A stretch of DNA of 64,000 nucleotides from Pisaster brevispinus (GCA_023634235.1 JAMKCF010000011.1:8537218-8601217), one strand, 5' to 3'; positions 24,656 to 37,978 are shown, counted from the stretch's first letter. Numbers and translations are program-made. The notes: generated by a model from the sequence alone, not told the origin.

Positions 24656-24946
24656 TATTCGCCAATTCCTAGAGAAACCATGTTTTATTTTACGGCGATA
24701 TATCGCCGTACTGTTGCGTTATATCGCCGTACGCTATATCGCCGTCCTGTAGCTTTAAATTGCCGTACTAGTGCGTTCATCGCCGTACTATTGCGTTTTT
24801 GCGTATTTCATTGCGTTATATCGCTGTATTTTATTGCGTTATATCGCCGTATTTTATTGCGTTATATCACCATTTTTATTGCGTTATACGTACTATGGCG
24901 ATATAACGTCGTTATAAACCATGGTTTCTCTAGGAATTGGCGAATA
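24656..24946. mobile_element. Fold-back element with 27-bp perfect terminal inverted repeats
   Basis: TATTCGCCAATTCCTAGAGA plus 7 more bases (24656-24682) is exactly complementary to 24920-24946. Outside it, GCTCAT (left) and ATGAGC (right) also pair after an 8-base insertion on the right. The interior is a degenerate tandem array of 'gcgttatatcgccgtatttt' units. There is no coding capacity; it is a non-autonomous element of unknown superfamily. Confidence 0.85.
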
Positions 24947-24949
24947 AAA

Positions 24950-27900
24950 CAATTATGAGCCACCGTAATTTTCCTCATATACAGAAGTACCCCCTCAAAT
25001 TTTCCTACAAATTATTGAGATTCCAAACACACAATAATAAGTAAGACACGATAGGTGTACAACATGCCCATATCGAGCATCATTGAGAACGTCGTCACTC
25101 ACTCTGTTAAACCGGCCTTTTGTTATTGTCATCGGTTTCAATGGGTATTGTAGACATCCCAATTTCCGTATAGTTGTACAATTAAAGCTTGGGTTGCAAA
25201 ACGCCAGTAATACCAGAACATAATCAGGACGAGTGCCAATAGCTTCGTAGTGGAAGAGTTGCATGGCTACAGTATCACTATCTAACAGTGCCTTCACATT
25301 TAAGCTGTACATTTCCCTACATTTCCCTAAATTTGCAGTCTGAAGATGTTCACTGAAATGGAATCAGCTGCAAAAAGCTTTGCAATCTGATTAAATCTCA
25401 CTCGTAAAATCTATCCAGATTTGGTTATCAGACAATGCCAACTGAATAATGGAAACGATGGGTTGGGTATACCTGTGCTACCGGTAATGGATTTTCCCCT
25501 CTTTTCAACACCCGATTAAAGAAGAAGAAACTTAGGGGGGGGGGGGTGAATGTAAAGAGCGTCATATGTTATGTTCACAAATCATAGTTGAAGCCTTGAA
25601 TATAGTTTTTTCACATTATCTGGAATTGAGAAAAAAAAATGTCCACACTAGTTCGAAGTTGAAGCTATACTTATTTTGTTAACGAATTAGAGTCTAGCTG
25701 AATCCCAGACCGTAGTAGGTCGGTTTTCAGTTAGTAGGCTATCTGATTGCGTTGGTTTGCTCCAGCATCTAAAACGATTATTTCTTCACCATCTTTTCTA
25801 TAAACAGGTGAGTTAAGGTCGACGCTTTTGTCGCTTTTGAGCGTCCCTTGGTTTCATTACCAGAAAGATATAATAATAATAAAAATTACTATTATTATTC
25901 TCATGAATACAGCAAATAAAAAAAAATGTGACAATACCGCAAGCAGTAATGTTACAACATCTCATGGGTGTATGTCAAAACTGTCTAGAAAGAGAAAAAA
26001 ATAAGATAAAAAAGTAACAATACAAACTGGACAAAGTAGACTTCCTGGGCAATTTACTTTAACATGCCTTTTGTTAAGCACAACAATCTATGCTAGCAGC
26101 AATGCTGCTGTCAACAGTCGTAGGCTTCGCCCCTGGACAGATTACTGCAACTACAAGAGGCTTGCTATTGTTGAGAAACAAATACTTACAAATGTATTTG
26201 TTAATAAATGGACTTAAGAATGATTTGTATGGTTTACACGTTACAGAGGACACCTCATGGGAAACTTGCAGCCCGTATTTCCACGTCAGGTGTTCTTTAG
26301 TGAGGTGTTATTATGCATATACACAGATATTGATGAGAAACATTATATGCATAACATGTCCCGGCTGTATGGTTTTTGTCAATTTATTGTCCATCGCTTC
26401 AAACAGGAGAATGAACAACTTGCGGATGCTCCTGGCCAGCCAGCTCAGTTCCATTTCGAATAATTAATTTCAATTAATCAAGAATGGGGCTGACGGGGAG
26501 CCATGGCTGTTTGATCATGGTTTGATATTTACAAGTACAGACTAACTAGACTGCGGAATAGCGGCAACAATCAACCCCATGAAGAGAACTAAACAGCAAA
26601 CTAATATGGAACCCATTAGAGGTAACGCCTGTAGAGATTGACCTGAGCAGTCCCACGGTGGCTTCCTAAGAAAAATATTGAGTTTTTACCACTGTACTGT
26701 GAAATGTATTCAAGATGGATGGTTGAAAGCATAACATTTGTATATGTTTTAAAAATAAATATAATGGTGTTCCAAGGCGTAAATGCACTTCTCCATCTGA
26801 TTGTGACCACAATTTTTTACCTGGTACACACAGTAATATTTACTTACACAGTGGCACACCAACAAACAACGAAACTTGTAAATATAACGCAACAAATTTA
26901 TTTCTAAAGGAAAAAAAAACTCAACAACGACAACATTACTCAAGTTGCAGTTAAAGTATATAGGCTAAAACAGCTGCAAAATGAGACAAACCTTTGCGTA
27001 TTAGACTATAATGATACCATTGTTCTAGAATCATGAAATATTTCTGGGACAGAACCGGTATGCAGATTTTCAATTAAAAACGTTTTAATAAAAAAACACG
27101 TTTGAAATTATAATCTCTTTTTAGAAAGTAAACTGAATGTTTCCTAAAACTTCCACTTGGCTCTCCTGTGGAGAGCGGGCTCGTTACAGTTTTCACATTT
27201 ATCTATTTGTTCTTCTTTTCGCATTGTGCCTTAAGGCTGAACCAGATTAAATAAGCTAATCTTGACCGTTGACATTAGCCTATGATAGCATTGCCTTGGT
27301 TATAATGTGGGTGGTTCGAATTACACGTGATCCTTGACAATGATGCGTGCACACACGTGTACAGTGAGTGTGTTGGTTAAAGCACACATAAAGAAGTTTG
27401 GCACAAAATAGTATTTAGAAGGCCTGCTGTCCTCACAAACGGCGTTTTGGACATACTTAAAAATGTCCCAAATACGATCGGGATTTCAGGAAACAAAGAC
27501 ATGAAGCCAATAGTTAGAACCCACCCGCTGAGGAGACATTGTTTTTTTTTCTCGAATTACCCACAGATTTATCCACGGTTGTTATTCTTTAACTTCGAAG
27601 CTGTATGACAAAGTTTTGACGAGGGGTATAGTTTTGACAAGAAACTGAATCTAATTATGCCATCGGATTGTGATGATACAGCCATCACATCCTCCTTCAA
27701 ATCACAGTATGTGCAACTTGTCAAAACAAAAGCGGAGACCCCGTTGAGTGTGAAACTAATATAAGATCAACATTTATGTGAGCATTAGTGTTTCACTCCC
27801 CATCGCCACAAACCCTTGTCTTTTCTCCATGTTGGTTTGATCGTGATATTTGTTCTATTTCTTTCATTGGCGCTCAGTTGTAATTTATACACAAACGAAT

Positions 27901-28435
27901 TTCTGTTCATTCCGAAAAGTGATGTTCGAAAAAAACATTTTGTCGCTTAGTGTACGGTTTTATACTTAGCACGCATTATTTTTTTCCTACGCTGTCACAA
28001 CATTGGCCGACAGACGAACAGGGTTTGTATAATTATTTTTAAAGTGTACAAAACATTTTTCAAGACACATTTCTGTGAAGATTCGGTTGACCTTTTCACA
28101 CTTAACGTGCTAACCCTGATAAACTCCAGGGAAATAGCCATGTGTCCGTGTATGGGAATAGGGCTGAGAGAGACAACAAAGGTGGTTCCTATATACGGCG
28201 TGTATATTTTCCCAAGTAAAAAATTGCATCAAGTGTGAAATGAACAAGGGACGCAGAGGGGATTAACATTCTTAAGGTTTTTCCTGTGGGTTTAGTTCTT
28301 TGGAAATTATTTGATCGTGTGAAAAGGGCTTTAGTGAAAAAATTCATCATAATCTCAATGGGAATTTTTTTTATATATATAGTTATATTTCTTACTTTGT
28401 TGTGTTTTGCATATAGTATTATTGGCCTGAGAAAT
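24950..28435. other. No supported gene
   Basis: The largest frame (26090-26467, plus) starts with a hydrophobic stretch but overlaps another frame of equal quality (26257-26463). It has no recognisable domain or consistent splice sites. A G-run lies at 25536-25546. Confidence 0.45.
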
Positions 28436-28439
28436 ATAA

Positions 28440-28935
28440 TTGCACTCCAGCGCATATTTCTAGTTTATTCTTCTTCCCCCCTTTCTATAATGGGTTTTTA
28501 GGTTGGAAAAATTAGTTCAGACGGTCGGTATATAGGAGAATGGTTTAGATTCACAGATGGTTTGGCACGTGCCCACAGTTTCCTCACGATCACGTTTGCG
28601 TACTTATGCTTCAGTGAAGAATGCACCATGTATAGGCCTATTCTCAAGGTTTAATGGAAAGTGAAAAAGGGGGGGGGGATAGTACTCACTTTTTTAAACT
28701 GTATTTTGCTGTGATGTGACTATATTATTTAGGTTGAGATATATCAGTGCACTTGAGTGCAGATTTCATTTTTTTTAAAACATTTTTCCACTACACTTTC
28801 TAACGACGTGTTAGGCTGGAAAACTTATCTTCACGGTCGGTATACGAACATGAGACTGGTTTATATTCACAGGTTTATGCAAACGTGCCCAAATCACCTT
28901 TCCCCCAGGATCACGCTTGCGTACTTATCCCACGT
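28440..28935. repeat. Diverged tandem duplication of about 300 bp offset
   Basis: 'gggtttttaggttggaaaaattagttcagacggtcggtata' (about 28492) resembles 'gtgttaggctggaaaacttatcttcacggtcggtata' (about 28808). Later blocks are conserved in both: 'gg.ttata/gattcacag', 'cgtgccca', 'atcacg.ttgcgtacttat'. The copies are well diverged. No protein is recognised. Confidence 0.65.
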
Positions 28936-28939
28936 GAAA

Positions 28940-29635
28940 TACTCATCTCCCGACCAACCAACTACCTGAGTAACACCAAGTAAACTTTTAAGTTCTTTGT
29001 TCAGATGTATCAATAAACATCTCAAATATCTTGACCTGTCTTTAAAACAGGTTTGCCTCACACACTAGTGCTTCGTGGTAAAATAATATTTAGACATAGC
29101 CATGGGCTTTAATATCAATATGGAATACAACTCTACAAATATATCACCTATATGCTCGTTTTCAGGGAAAACAGTCTTGACTTGTACTTGTACTTGCTCC
29201 GACTACAAACTATCGGATACAAAATACTAACGTCTACTACAAATGAAATTATATCCGATCTTACGAATCGTACTTCTGGGACTTATGGCGACTCAAATGA
29301 CTCCATTTATATTACCCCAGAAGTCTATAGAGATCCGGTGATGTTGAGAAACTGCTGTATATGTTCTGATGAGACATCGTTCACTGTCGTACACCTATAT
29401 CAGCTAACACAAATATATGGTGCTTCACTAATGGATATCAAGTTTACGTGGAGACTGGTACATAATAGTTTAGGATGGAAACTCTCTATTGTCCTGACTG
29501 ATGAAGGAATACAGCGTTGGTAATGTCAGTACAACCCATCTGAAGCCAGACACATTTGGTGCTCGGTATTGGCATGGCGTACCGCTCCATCCTACCGTGT
29601 CTTTGTTGTGTCCTGGGAATCTTAGGAACTCTTTA
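28940..29635. other. No supported gene
   Basis: A 123-codon frame (29152-29523) has no domain features and is within the range expected by chance in 64 kb of AT-rich DNA. Confidence 0.4.
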
Positions 29636-29640
29636 AACGT

Positions 29641-29725
29641 TTTTGTTTGTTTGTTTGTTTGTTTGTTTGTTGGGTTGTTTGTTTGTTTGTTTTTGGGGGT
29701 GTTTGTTTTTGTTTTGTTTTTTCTA
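29641..29725. repeat. (GTTT)n microsatellite
   Basis: GTTT units interrupted by GG/GGG stretches. Confidence 0.9.
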
Positions 29726-29963
29726 GGAAGGGGTATTTCTGTACAAGAGATAAATGGTGTGTTAAAGTATGGGAATTATTTTTGTTTATTTATTATTATT
29801 ATTATTTTTTTTGAGGGGGGCACACCCTCTGCCGCATATTGGGCATGGTTTATAGGCTGGATGAGTTCTTATTCTGTTTTTCAACCAATAGCTGTGTTTT
29901 AAACTGAACTTCAAGGTTAGGGCTGATAAAGTGAGGGGGAGATAAGAAAACGTTGGATGAGAT

Positions 29964-30022
29964 TGGCTTTGTGGTGTTCTGCCCTGCCTCTCAACTCTGT
30001 GGACCCCGGTTCGCATCCCTCT
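29964..30022 (+). mobile_element. tRNA-derived SINE head (same family as 34006)
   Basis: The A-box-like TGGCTTTGTGGTG, then 'ttctgccctgcctctcaac', then the B-box-like GGTTCGCATCC at 30008-30018. The order and wording match the copy at 34006-34063, which reads TGGCTTAATAGCGGT, 'ttgccctgcctttc', GGTTCGACTCC. Only the head is recognisable; it runs directly into the 37-bp array. Confidence 0.6.
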
Positions 30023-30297
30023 TCGGGGTCAACTATGTGGACCCCGGTTCGCATCCCTCTTCGGGTCAACTCTGTGGACCTCAGTTCGCATCCCTCTTCG
30101 GGTCAACTCTGTGGAACTCAGTTCGCATCCCTCTTCGGGGTCAACTCTGTTGACCTCAGTTCGCATCCCTCTTCGGGTCAACTCTGTGGACCTCAGTTCG
30201 CATCCCTCTTCGGGTCAACTCTGTGGACCTCAGTTCGCATCCCTCTTTGTGACTTTGGGTCAACTTTGTGAACCCCAGCTCGAATCCCACTTCGGAC
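29991..30297. repeat. 37-bp minisatellite grown from the SINE B-box region, 8 copies
   Basis: Units start TCAACTCTGTGGACC at 29991, 30029, 30066, 30103, 30141, 30178, 30215 and 30260. Each contains a B-box-like [CG]GTTCGCATCC or AGTTCGCATCC and ends CTTCGGG(G)T. In the first units GACCCCG and CGGGGTC can pair, giving a hairpin per unit. Frames reading through are repeat translations. Confidence 0.95.
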
Positions 30298-30349
30298 GGA
30301 ACCTCGTATGTGGATGGGGTCGCTTTTGGATATCACTTGTTTTCATAGA

Positions 30350-30599
<250 letters not shown>

Positions 30600-30718
30600 C
30601 AAACAAACTATAGACAACAAGAAGAAAACAAGAAAGAAAAATAACCATCAAGGGGGAGAGATACCTATTGATATCAAGATTGGACTGGGAGAATGAAGAA
30701 GATATTGAGTAAGGAATG

Positions 30719-31626
30719 TGGGTCATTCCGTGCCAACTCACCTGATGGGTCGGCAGGCTCCGTCTCAGATTTTGCTAGATAAGAGCGGGATTTTTTTTAT
30801 TCATGTGGCGGCACTACGCTTCTGTAGTGTACAAACAATGCCTGCAGAAGTCAAGGCTCTGTGGCTCTTTTGTAAACAAGTGCTGTCGCTAAATAGCATA
30901 CACAGCAAATACCTTAATCTAGGCATATTCACTATTTTTTTTACGTGAAGGAGTTGAAAAACCATTTTTTTTCTTTCTCACACAAGTAGACTGGATTCAA
31001 AGTGTTATTGGGAAAAATTTGTAAATATGTCAGTAATGTCCCACGTTGTCAAATAACCACTTGAAAAAGGCATTTTTTGGCATTTTTACAGGTGGACCCA
31101 TATTCAGACCCCTGCCAAGTACCCATCAAAAGCGTGATTGGTCTATCCTCATATCAGGTCACACATATGCACCTAGTTTATAACCAAATGTAATATAAAA
31201 GCAATTGGACGTTTCACTTGGGCTCTAGGGGGTTTCAAAAATGACGAAAAGTCATCACGCAGGCTAAAATGTCCGTTTTTAAAGACCTACACCGTGATAT
31301 ACAAATGACCTGTGCTACTTTTGACAGTATAATTTAATTGATGGGATACCAGATACCCTTCAAATTAATTTGTAGCTATACATCTTATCTCCATTTGTAG
31401 ATACAGACCTCTAAAAATGCCGAAAACACAAAAAGTCAATTTGAAGGGGCAGGGCTTAATTTTTTAGGGGGTCATATCTCAAAAATTATGAGGAGTAGGA
31501 TTCTAAAATTTTGCGTGTGTTCATGGCACCCATAGGGGATCGTTAAAAAAAAAAATACTAGCAAAATCTGAGACGGAGCCTGCCGAACTTTTCAGGATTT
31601 TAGGTGAGTTGGCACGGAATGACCCA
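30719..31626. mobile_element. 0.9-kb DNA element with long terminal inverted repeats
   Basis: The outer 25 bp (TGGGTCATTCCGTGCCAACT plus CACCT) and a second block (CGGCAGGCTCCGTCTCAGAT plus TTTGCTAG) are both present inverted at the right end (31556-31626). They are separated by a short unequal spacer on each side. The interior has no transposase-like frame; it includes A-rich and T-rich runs and 'ggggtcatatctcaaaaatt'. It is a non-autonomous element. No clear target-site duplication was found; TA or a 3-4 bp duplication is possible. Confidence 0.88.
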
Positions 31627-31629
31627 TAT

Positions 31630-34000
31630 GACAGTGAAGGCCAAGAACTGTGACTATCCTGTCTAAGAGACAGTTTCATATGTAGAAGTTGAAATAACGG
31701 TCACTGGCGGTGGCAAGAAACGGCATGGTGCTGGAATTTATTTTTGAATCAAGTTGATGAGGTGGATATGGGTGGGGCGAGGTACCAGCAATGAACATTT
31801 GGGCGAAACCGCTGCTACTTGTTTACTTAAATTGATGAGTCGCCTTTAACCATAGCGACTGCATGTGTGTTTCCCGCGTTAGTTGCTCAGTGATGCAAAT
31901 ACGTCATTTTGTCTAATATGACAATGACATCACAAAAAAGCAACATAAGATCTGCCCTACAAGATGTAAAGTAGCCCGATGTAGGTCAAGCGTGTAAACC
32001 GGAAACAGACGTAGAGGGAAACTGCCCTAAAAATCCATACAATTGTAATCAGACATAAATGATGATTGGTAATGATAAGACCGTCAGAGCACCGCGTCGA
32101 ATGGAAATCATTTCGCTTCAAGGACCTCACAGTTCTAAATCTACTTCCGTTTCTTGATGTTTGGGTTTAAAGGGGACCGGGTATTAACCATTGGGGAATA
32201 GTACCGCGGGTCAATTTGTTGATCTTAAGATGTGTATCAATCCCTAACTGCACGCGAAAACATGAGGTTATTATAAGACCTGTTTTAAACCGTAAGCAAC
32301 ACAAAGTGCAAGCTTACATTTCTTACAAGCGGGAGCCCATTAATTTTTTTATTTATCGCAATTCTCCGCTTACGGAACAATTCCAAGGAGAAGAAGAAGA
32401 AAAGCAAACAAAAATAAATAAATAAATAAATAAATAAAAAAGAATAAAACAAAACCAGTGCTCTCGTGTTTGTCACCTGACAAACACTAGGTGTTAAGCG
32501 CATAAATCTATTGGCCGTAAGTGCAGAATTCCGCGGTAACAAGCAGAGCCATGAAATCTTGCCCAGATGGGTGACGCAACAATGCAAATCCATCATGAAC
32601 GCGCACACGCGGCGTGGATTTTTTTTCCAAAAGCAGCACTTTAAAATTGTGCCCAAACAAAAGTTTCGATTTCATAAACACAGCTCAGTAACTCATAATG
32701 CTCATTCGGTACTTGTATGTATACAGTTATTTGAGCCAACCAATCACAGTGCTAGCCAAATTACTCAGTCACACTGCGCATGTACAGTGGAGTGTTGGAA
32801 ATAACGCCTTTTTATACCCGGTGGGCAGGTTCTAACTTTAAATTTCTAATTAAAACGAAGCAATTGAAATTTAAGTGGAAATTGCTGAAGTTTGAAATTC
32901 TCTCCAAGTACAAAGTTAATGAGCCGTAATATATTACTTTTTTTTTTCAAGACGATCTGTCATTCTTTCCAAATGGTGTTTTCATTGACGATTTAATACC
33001 GTTCTCACTTATCTCAACTGTTTTTGTCTGCGTCTGTGGTCAATGAATTATGCATGAGCATTTCTTTTGCCAAATTGGTAGACAAAATCATGGTAAGAAG
33101 AATAAAACCTTCCCTTTTCCTCGAGCGTTAAACGAGTCGATAAACGAGTTGATAAACGCTTCGCCACGATTTTTGTTTTGTTTAACTACGTGATGGATGA
33201 GAGGTTTGCTAACGCACACCTTGACTTTATTCTAAAATAACGCGACATTAAGATCTGGGACTGTATGATATATGATATATGAATAATTGTTCAAGGGGCG
33301 AACACAGTTTTCTTCCCTGGTAAGTTTTACAAGCAATAAGCTCTATGCGAAATAGAAAATACATGATAGTTATGATATAATATCATATCGCAAAGGAACT
33401 GCTGTTACTGCCTTTGACTAGTGTTAATTGTAGGTCATTTCAGGAACAATATTTGGCAAATCGTCTCAAGTAGTCAAATTACTTGAATGCATTGTAAACA
33501 GCTACTAATCCACAGCCAATGCGTATGTTACTGATGTAACATACTCGTACATTGACCTCAGTTGCTTCAAGAAAGGTTGTGAGTGGTAAATAAATATTTG
33601 CGAGAGACAAACAGATATGTATATCTATATATTACACACTGCGAAGTCTTTTTTGTATTACACTAAAACTAGGTTTCTTATAATCATGCACTCTCTCATC
33701 TATTTCCCGAGAAACTAAGGCATGTCAAACAACTAACCTGTGAAGAATTGATCGCGTTTGATGTGTACGTTTGTGAGAAAACAGTAGATGGCAATGTTTG
33801 TATGACTTAAGATGGATGGGTATTTTTACGGGTAAATATTTCAAGCTCATGATTGTTTCCACGAAGGTACATAAACGTTTGTTTTAAAAGAAGATAATAT
33901 TCTTTGTATATTACTTATTGGTGACTTCATCAGCATTACAGTGCAAGTTTTTGAGGATGTTTGTTTGTCTTGTAAAAAACCAAACTATTAACAAAATCAA
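31630..34000. other. No gene seen; small repeats only
   Basis: It includes an (AAAT)n tract (32409-32440), a hairpin GTGTTTGTCA/TGACAAACAC (about 32466-32487) and 'aaacgagtcgataaacgagt' duplications (33130-33160). Short frames are featureless. Confidence 0.5.
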
Positions 34001-34005
34001 CGTAA

Positions 34006-34160
34006 TGGCTTAATAGCGGTATCTTGCCCTGCCTTTCTTCCCATTGGACACCGGTTCGACTCCCCTCTAACGGAGCATCGTTACGTTATCAGTTCCTACC
34101 CGAATTTCGTCAGTTTTGCCTATAAGTTTGGGGTTTTCCTCCCGAATAAAAAACGTCTTC
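34006..34160 (+). mobile_element. tRNA-derived SINE (same family as 29964)
   Basis: Head: TGGCTTAATAGCGGT, 'atcttgccctgcctttc', and the B box GGTTCGACTCC at 34053-34063. Body: 'tacccgaatttcgtcag' and 'ggggttttcctcccgaataa'. The A-box half is degenerate and no tRNA cloverleaf can be drawn. Confidence 0.6.
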
Positions 34161-34164
34161 ATTC

Positions 34165-37100
34165 GTCTTCCCTCCATCTGCATATTTAGGACTACAGTGC
34201 TGACCTTTTTTTTAAAGATCTTTTTGGTTCCATTACCAGAAATATGTAAAATAAAATAGATGATTAGATCTGGGGTCAAGAGATTTAAAACTGATTGTCG
34301 ATTACATCCAAAATGTCTCATTGTTTTTCTGGCTATAAAGCAGAGAAAAACAGGAGCACGGAACTTTAAGAATACTTATTATAGAGCGAGGAACTTCTAT
34401 GCTCCGGACAAACTACATACTAGTTAATTCCCACCGTACAAAGGATTGCCATTTCTGATTTCACTGGAAAATCTCTCCCATGTGTCAATGACTTCTTTTT
34501 GTTGTTGTATGAAACTAAACAGCCTCGGGATCGCCTGTTATAAAAATACACAACAAACACCTCTTTCTTCTGAAAAGACGTCAATTTTCTCGACATACCA
34601 CGGAGACCTTATGTTCAGTTGAATTGCTTCATGGTATCAAGCATTTGATCTATTTAAACAAAAGGAACACGCTCTCCTGCGAGAGCTGTTGTTGTTTGTA
34701 GTGCACTTCATTTCGAATTGGGTGGACGTAACAAACTAACAAACAACAAATATTATTTGAAGTTGTCAAGCGGAGGGAGCAAGCACACGGTTCGCATACG
34801 AAGCTCAGAGCAAAGACATTTTCGCACAGATTATTGTTCAAAGTGAAAGGATTTCAGACGAACTACTTTTTTTCAAGCGGGCATTTGCAAGTTTGCATCA
34901 AGGGATAAGTGGAGGAAATTGTTGTCCATGTTCTGCATGCGTACATCATGTTTTGTGTGTGTAGATACTGGGCAAAAAGGGTAGAGTCAGGAAGACATAG
35001 TGAAAGGGTTTTTGATGCTTTTAGTTTAAAATATAAGAGTCGGGACGAAAGTAGAGTCAGGACGAAATAGTGAAAGGGTTTTTGATATTTTTGAGTTTAA
35101 GATATTAGAATTCACTCTTTTGGCAACGACACATTTTCTCTGGTTAGTGTTAAAAGTAAAACGCTTACTCAGTCAAAATCATGCGTCTTCGTATCGAAGG
35201 TCAAAATTGAGGCATCGAGACAACAACCTCAAAACAAAAAACAAAACAAAACTCTGAGGGAAAAAGTTATTTATTAAAAGACCTAAAAATTCAATGCTCG
35301 TGCATCCAGTTCCATTTTGTAATAAACTTCCTGTAATAAAGTTCCTGTGTCCTGCTATTGTTCTTCTATTATTCCTTTTTATGAAGAAATCCTCTGTGGG
35401 GTACCACTATAATAAAGAAAACCTTGTGGAGTAGCATTGTTCCATTGTTAAAACTACCCTGTAAGTTAGCGTGTGTAAGGGCACACACATGCACACATAC
35501 ACACCATTTTGTTGGACAATTTTCTAACAAAATGAACTAACAAAAATGCCCAGAACTTAGATTCAGAAGAAATACAGCGTTTTGCGGCGAGAAACAACAA
35601 CGGGGCATGAACAAAATAATAACAAACATACAAACATACATTCTAGTGTGTAGCGTCCCATTGACCTGATTCTTCAGGCAGATTGGGTTACGTTTTCCTC
35701 GACCCAAAGTTACATTACTCAAACGTGAAATTTGAGGTTAAATTATTGCTGAGATTCTTTCATTGAAAACAAAGGTGGCAGGCTAAATTCTGACACAAAC
35801 GTTGGGTAGTTTTAAAGATGTTACGGCATAGTTCTGATGTAATTTTTGTCAATTTCGTTCATATTTGTCTAATACTGGTTTTGTGTAAAGCAGTTCTCAA
35901 AAGGGTGTATTTGTTTTTGTTTCTTTTCCCTTACCACTGCTTCTATGTGCAAAACGTTTCCAGAACAGTAGCGTAACGGGGGGGGGGGGGGGAGCTCCCC
36001 TCTCAGAATCATTGCCCTCCCCCAAAATAAAAAAAATAGAAATAAAATAAAAGAATAAAAACAAGTAAAGAAAAAAATGAAGAAAACAAAATATGAGGGA
36101 AACAATGCGCAAATGAATGGTTCTACACATTAATAACCCGTTCCCCTAAATTGCGTTTATTAAACGCTTGCCCCCCCCCCCCAACCCACCCACAATGAAA
36201 ATTTAATCCCTTTTCTCAACGCCACGGGAAGAAAAATGAAATAGCATTATAAACGTACATTATTTTGCAACAACATAAGCAAGAAACTAAATATAAAAAG
36301 TAAATTGTTTTCAAATTAAATTTGTTAAAGTGGATTAAGGTTTTTTAACAGTTTGGGAAATCATCACATATATTAAAACATACGAAATCAATGAATACAG
36401 GCTATGTATACCTATATGATAAATGAGATTAATATAACTCGGTTGATTGTTTTGAACAGTAACCAATGAAGCGTGCATGACGTGTTTTACCAATCTCACC
36501 CTGTCACCGCTGAGACCGATTTTAAGTGGGCATATGGTGCGATGCAAAAGGCGTAAAGAGCGCACGAAATGCACTTGTGCACCTCGATTAGTATTCCATC
36601 TGGTTGCGGACCAATTGAAGTTCCAAGTGATGGTCACGTTGGGGTCACCTTGCCGTCGAGACAAGGCTCCCACTCAAACCAGACGAAGGCGAGATTGCCC
36701 GTGATTGTATAAAAAAAACACAATTACAGAACAAGAATGTACAACGAAGACACCTGCTTTAAATAACGCAATGTTCATAAACAAGTGCGTCAATGATGCC
36801 TTAATCGAGAAATGTACAAAATACGTCGACAATTTCACGCCTAATAGCACGTTCTCGTGTATGTTTTCGGTCGTGGCCTAATTCCTGCGTTAGAGAAAAC
36901 CTGCGCAGTTTCATAATAACTCTTCCCCTGGACAGATGCCAACCTTAAAAAAAAAAATAAATAAATAAATAAATAATAATAATAATCAAATAAAATATAC
37001 AATTAAAAATTCCAGACAGTTATGAAGAAGGGACCAAGCTACTGGATACGAGTGGTTGTTATCAAGATGTCCCAGTAATCATTGAGAGACAATAAGCGTG

Positions 37101-37830
37101 TGCGTGTTTTTTTTTTAAAGAGCAGGGGTGGTAAATTATCATTTGTTTCAGTATAGTTTCAATCTGCACAATATGATACTGTTTTTGGTCCTAGTCCCTC
37201 TAAGAGATATTTCAGTCTGAAAACAATTCAATAAGCTCGAAAATAGCATTAAAAGATCAACTGATGCACCATTTCACCTTGTTGCTAATTTCGATTGCCG
37301 CAGTAAAAAAGGAAAAAAGAAGAGAAAAAAGGATTATGTGTTTGTTGATAACTTCGAGTATGATAATTTATGATTTTATCAACCTTGCAGCAGGGACCAC
37401 TTGGGGGCGGCGGATGCGGACACAATCCATGATGATCAAATTTATTTATTTATATATGTGTCGGTTTTAAGGAAGGTGATTTGTAAACGGTCTTATTTCC
37501 TGTGCGTGAATTTTGATGAGGACTCCAACAAGCCCCCCCCCCCAAAAAAAAAAAAAAACAAAAAAAAAAAACCAACATATAAATAAATAAATAAACATAG
37601 CATAATGCGGTACTATATGGAAAGTCTGTTATTCATTAAAAATGATTCAATTATCTTGTTGATATACCGGAAAGAATTAAACTCAAAGCTTCCATCCGTT
37701 ACTTATTATTTCACATCGAGGGCGGAGGAGCACCCCTACCACCCTCTCAGAGCCCCCTTCTTCCCCTAAACGAGATCGGGAACAAAATTAACAAATAAAT
37801 GGTTCGCATCGATACATTAAACAGCCCCCC
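34165..37830. other. No gene seen; several simple repeats
   Basis: Contains a 68-bp-offset tandem duplication with 'agagtcagga.gacatagtgaaa' (34983 and 35051), G and C runs (35980-35992, 36171-36182), AAAT tracts (36952-36985) and A/C-rich runs (37532-37572). Open frames are short and unconvincing. Confidence 0.5.
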
Positions 37831-37837
37831 CCCCCCA

Positions 37838-37978
37838 AGACTGTGCAAGTCCCACGCGTATTTGAACATCGGGACCCGTTAAAATGCGCGAGTTTGTTTC
37901 CGTCACGTGTGAAAGTGATGTACATGGGACCAAAGTGGTCGTAACAATGTTCGAATACGAGTGAGACTTGCACGGTCT
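37838..37978. mobile_element. 141-bp MITE, copy 1
   Basis: The left end AGACTGTGCAAGTCCCACG..TTGAACAT and the inverted right end AGACCGTGCAAGTCTCACTC..TTCGAACAT form imperfect terminal repeats of about 30 bp. The middle 'gcgcgagtttgtttcc' and 'gggac.aaagtggtc' match the copy at 56254-56383. Confidence 0.8.

Noticed and set aside
26090..26467. 125-codon frame with a signal-peptide-like start
   Set aside because: No domain, no matching splice sites, and an overlapping frame of similar quality; consistent with chance.
27160..27185. GCTCTCCTGTGGAGAGC hairpin and similarity to bases 1-30
   Set aside because: Too short and too imperfect to claim a shared element.
29152..29902. Two frames of 123 and 133 codons
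   Set aside because: The first has no features; the second runs through the GTTT repeat.
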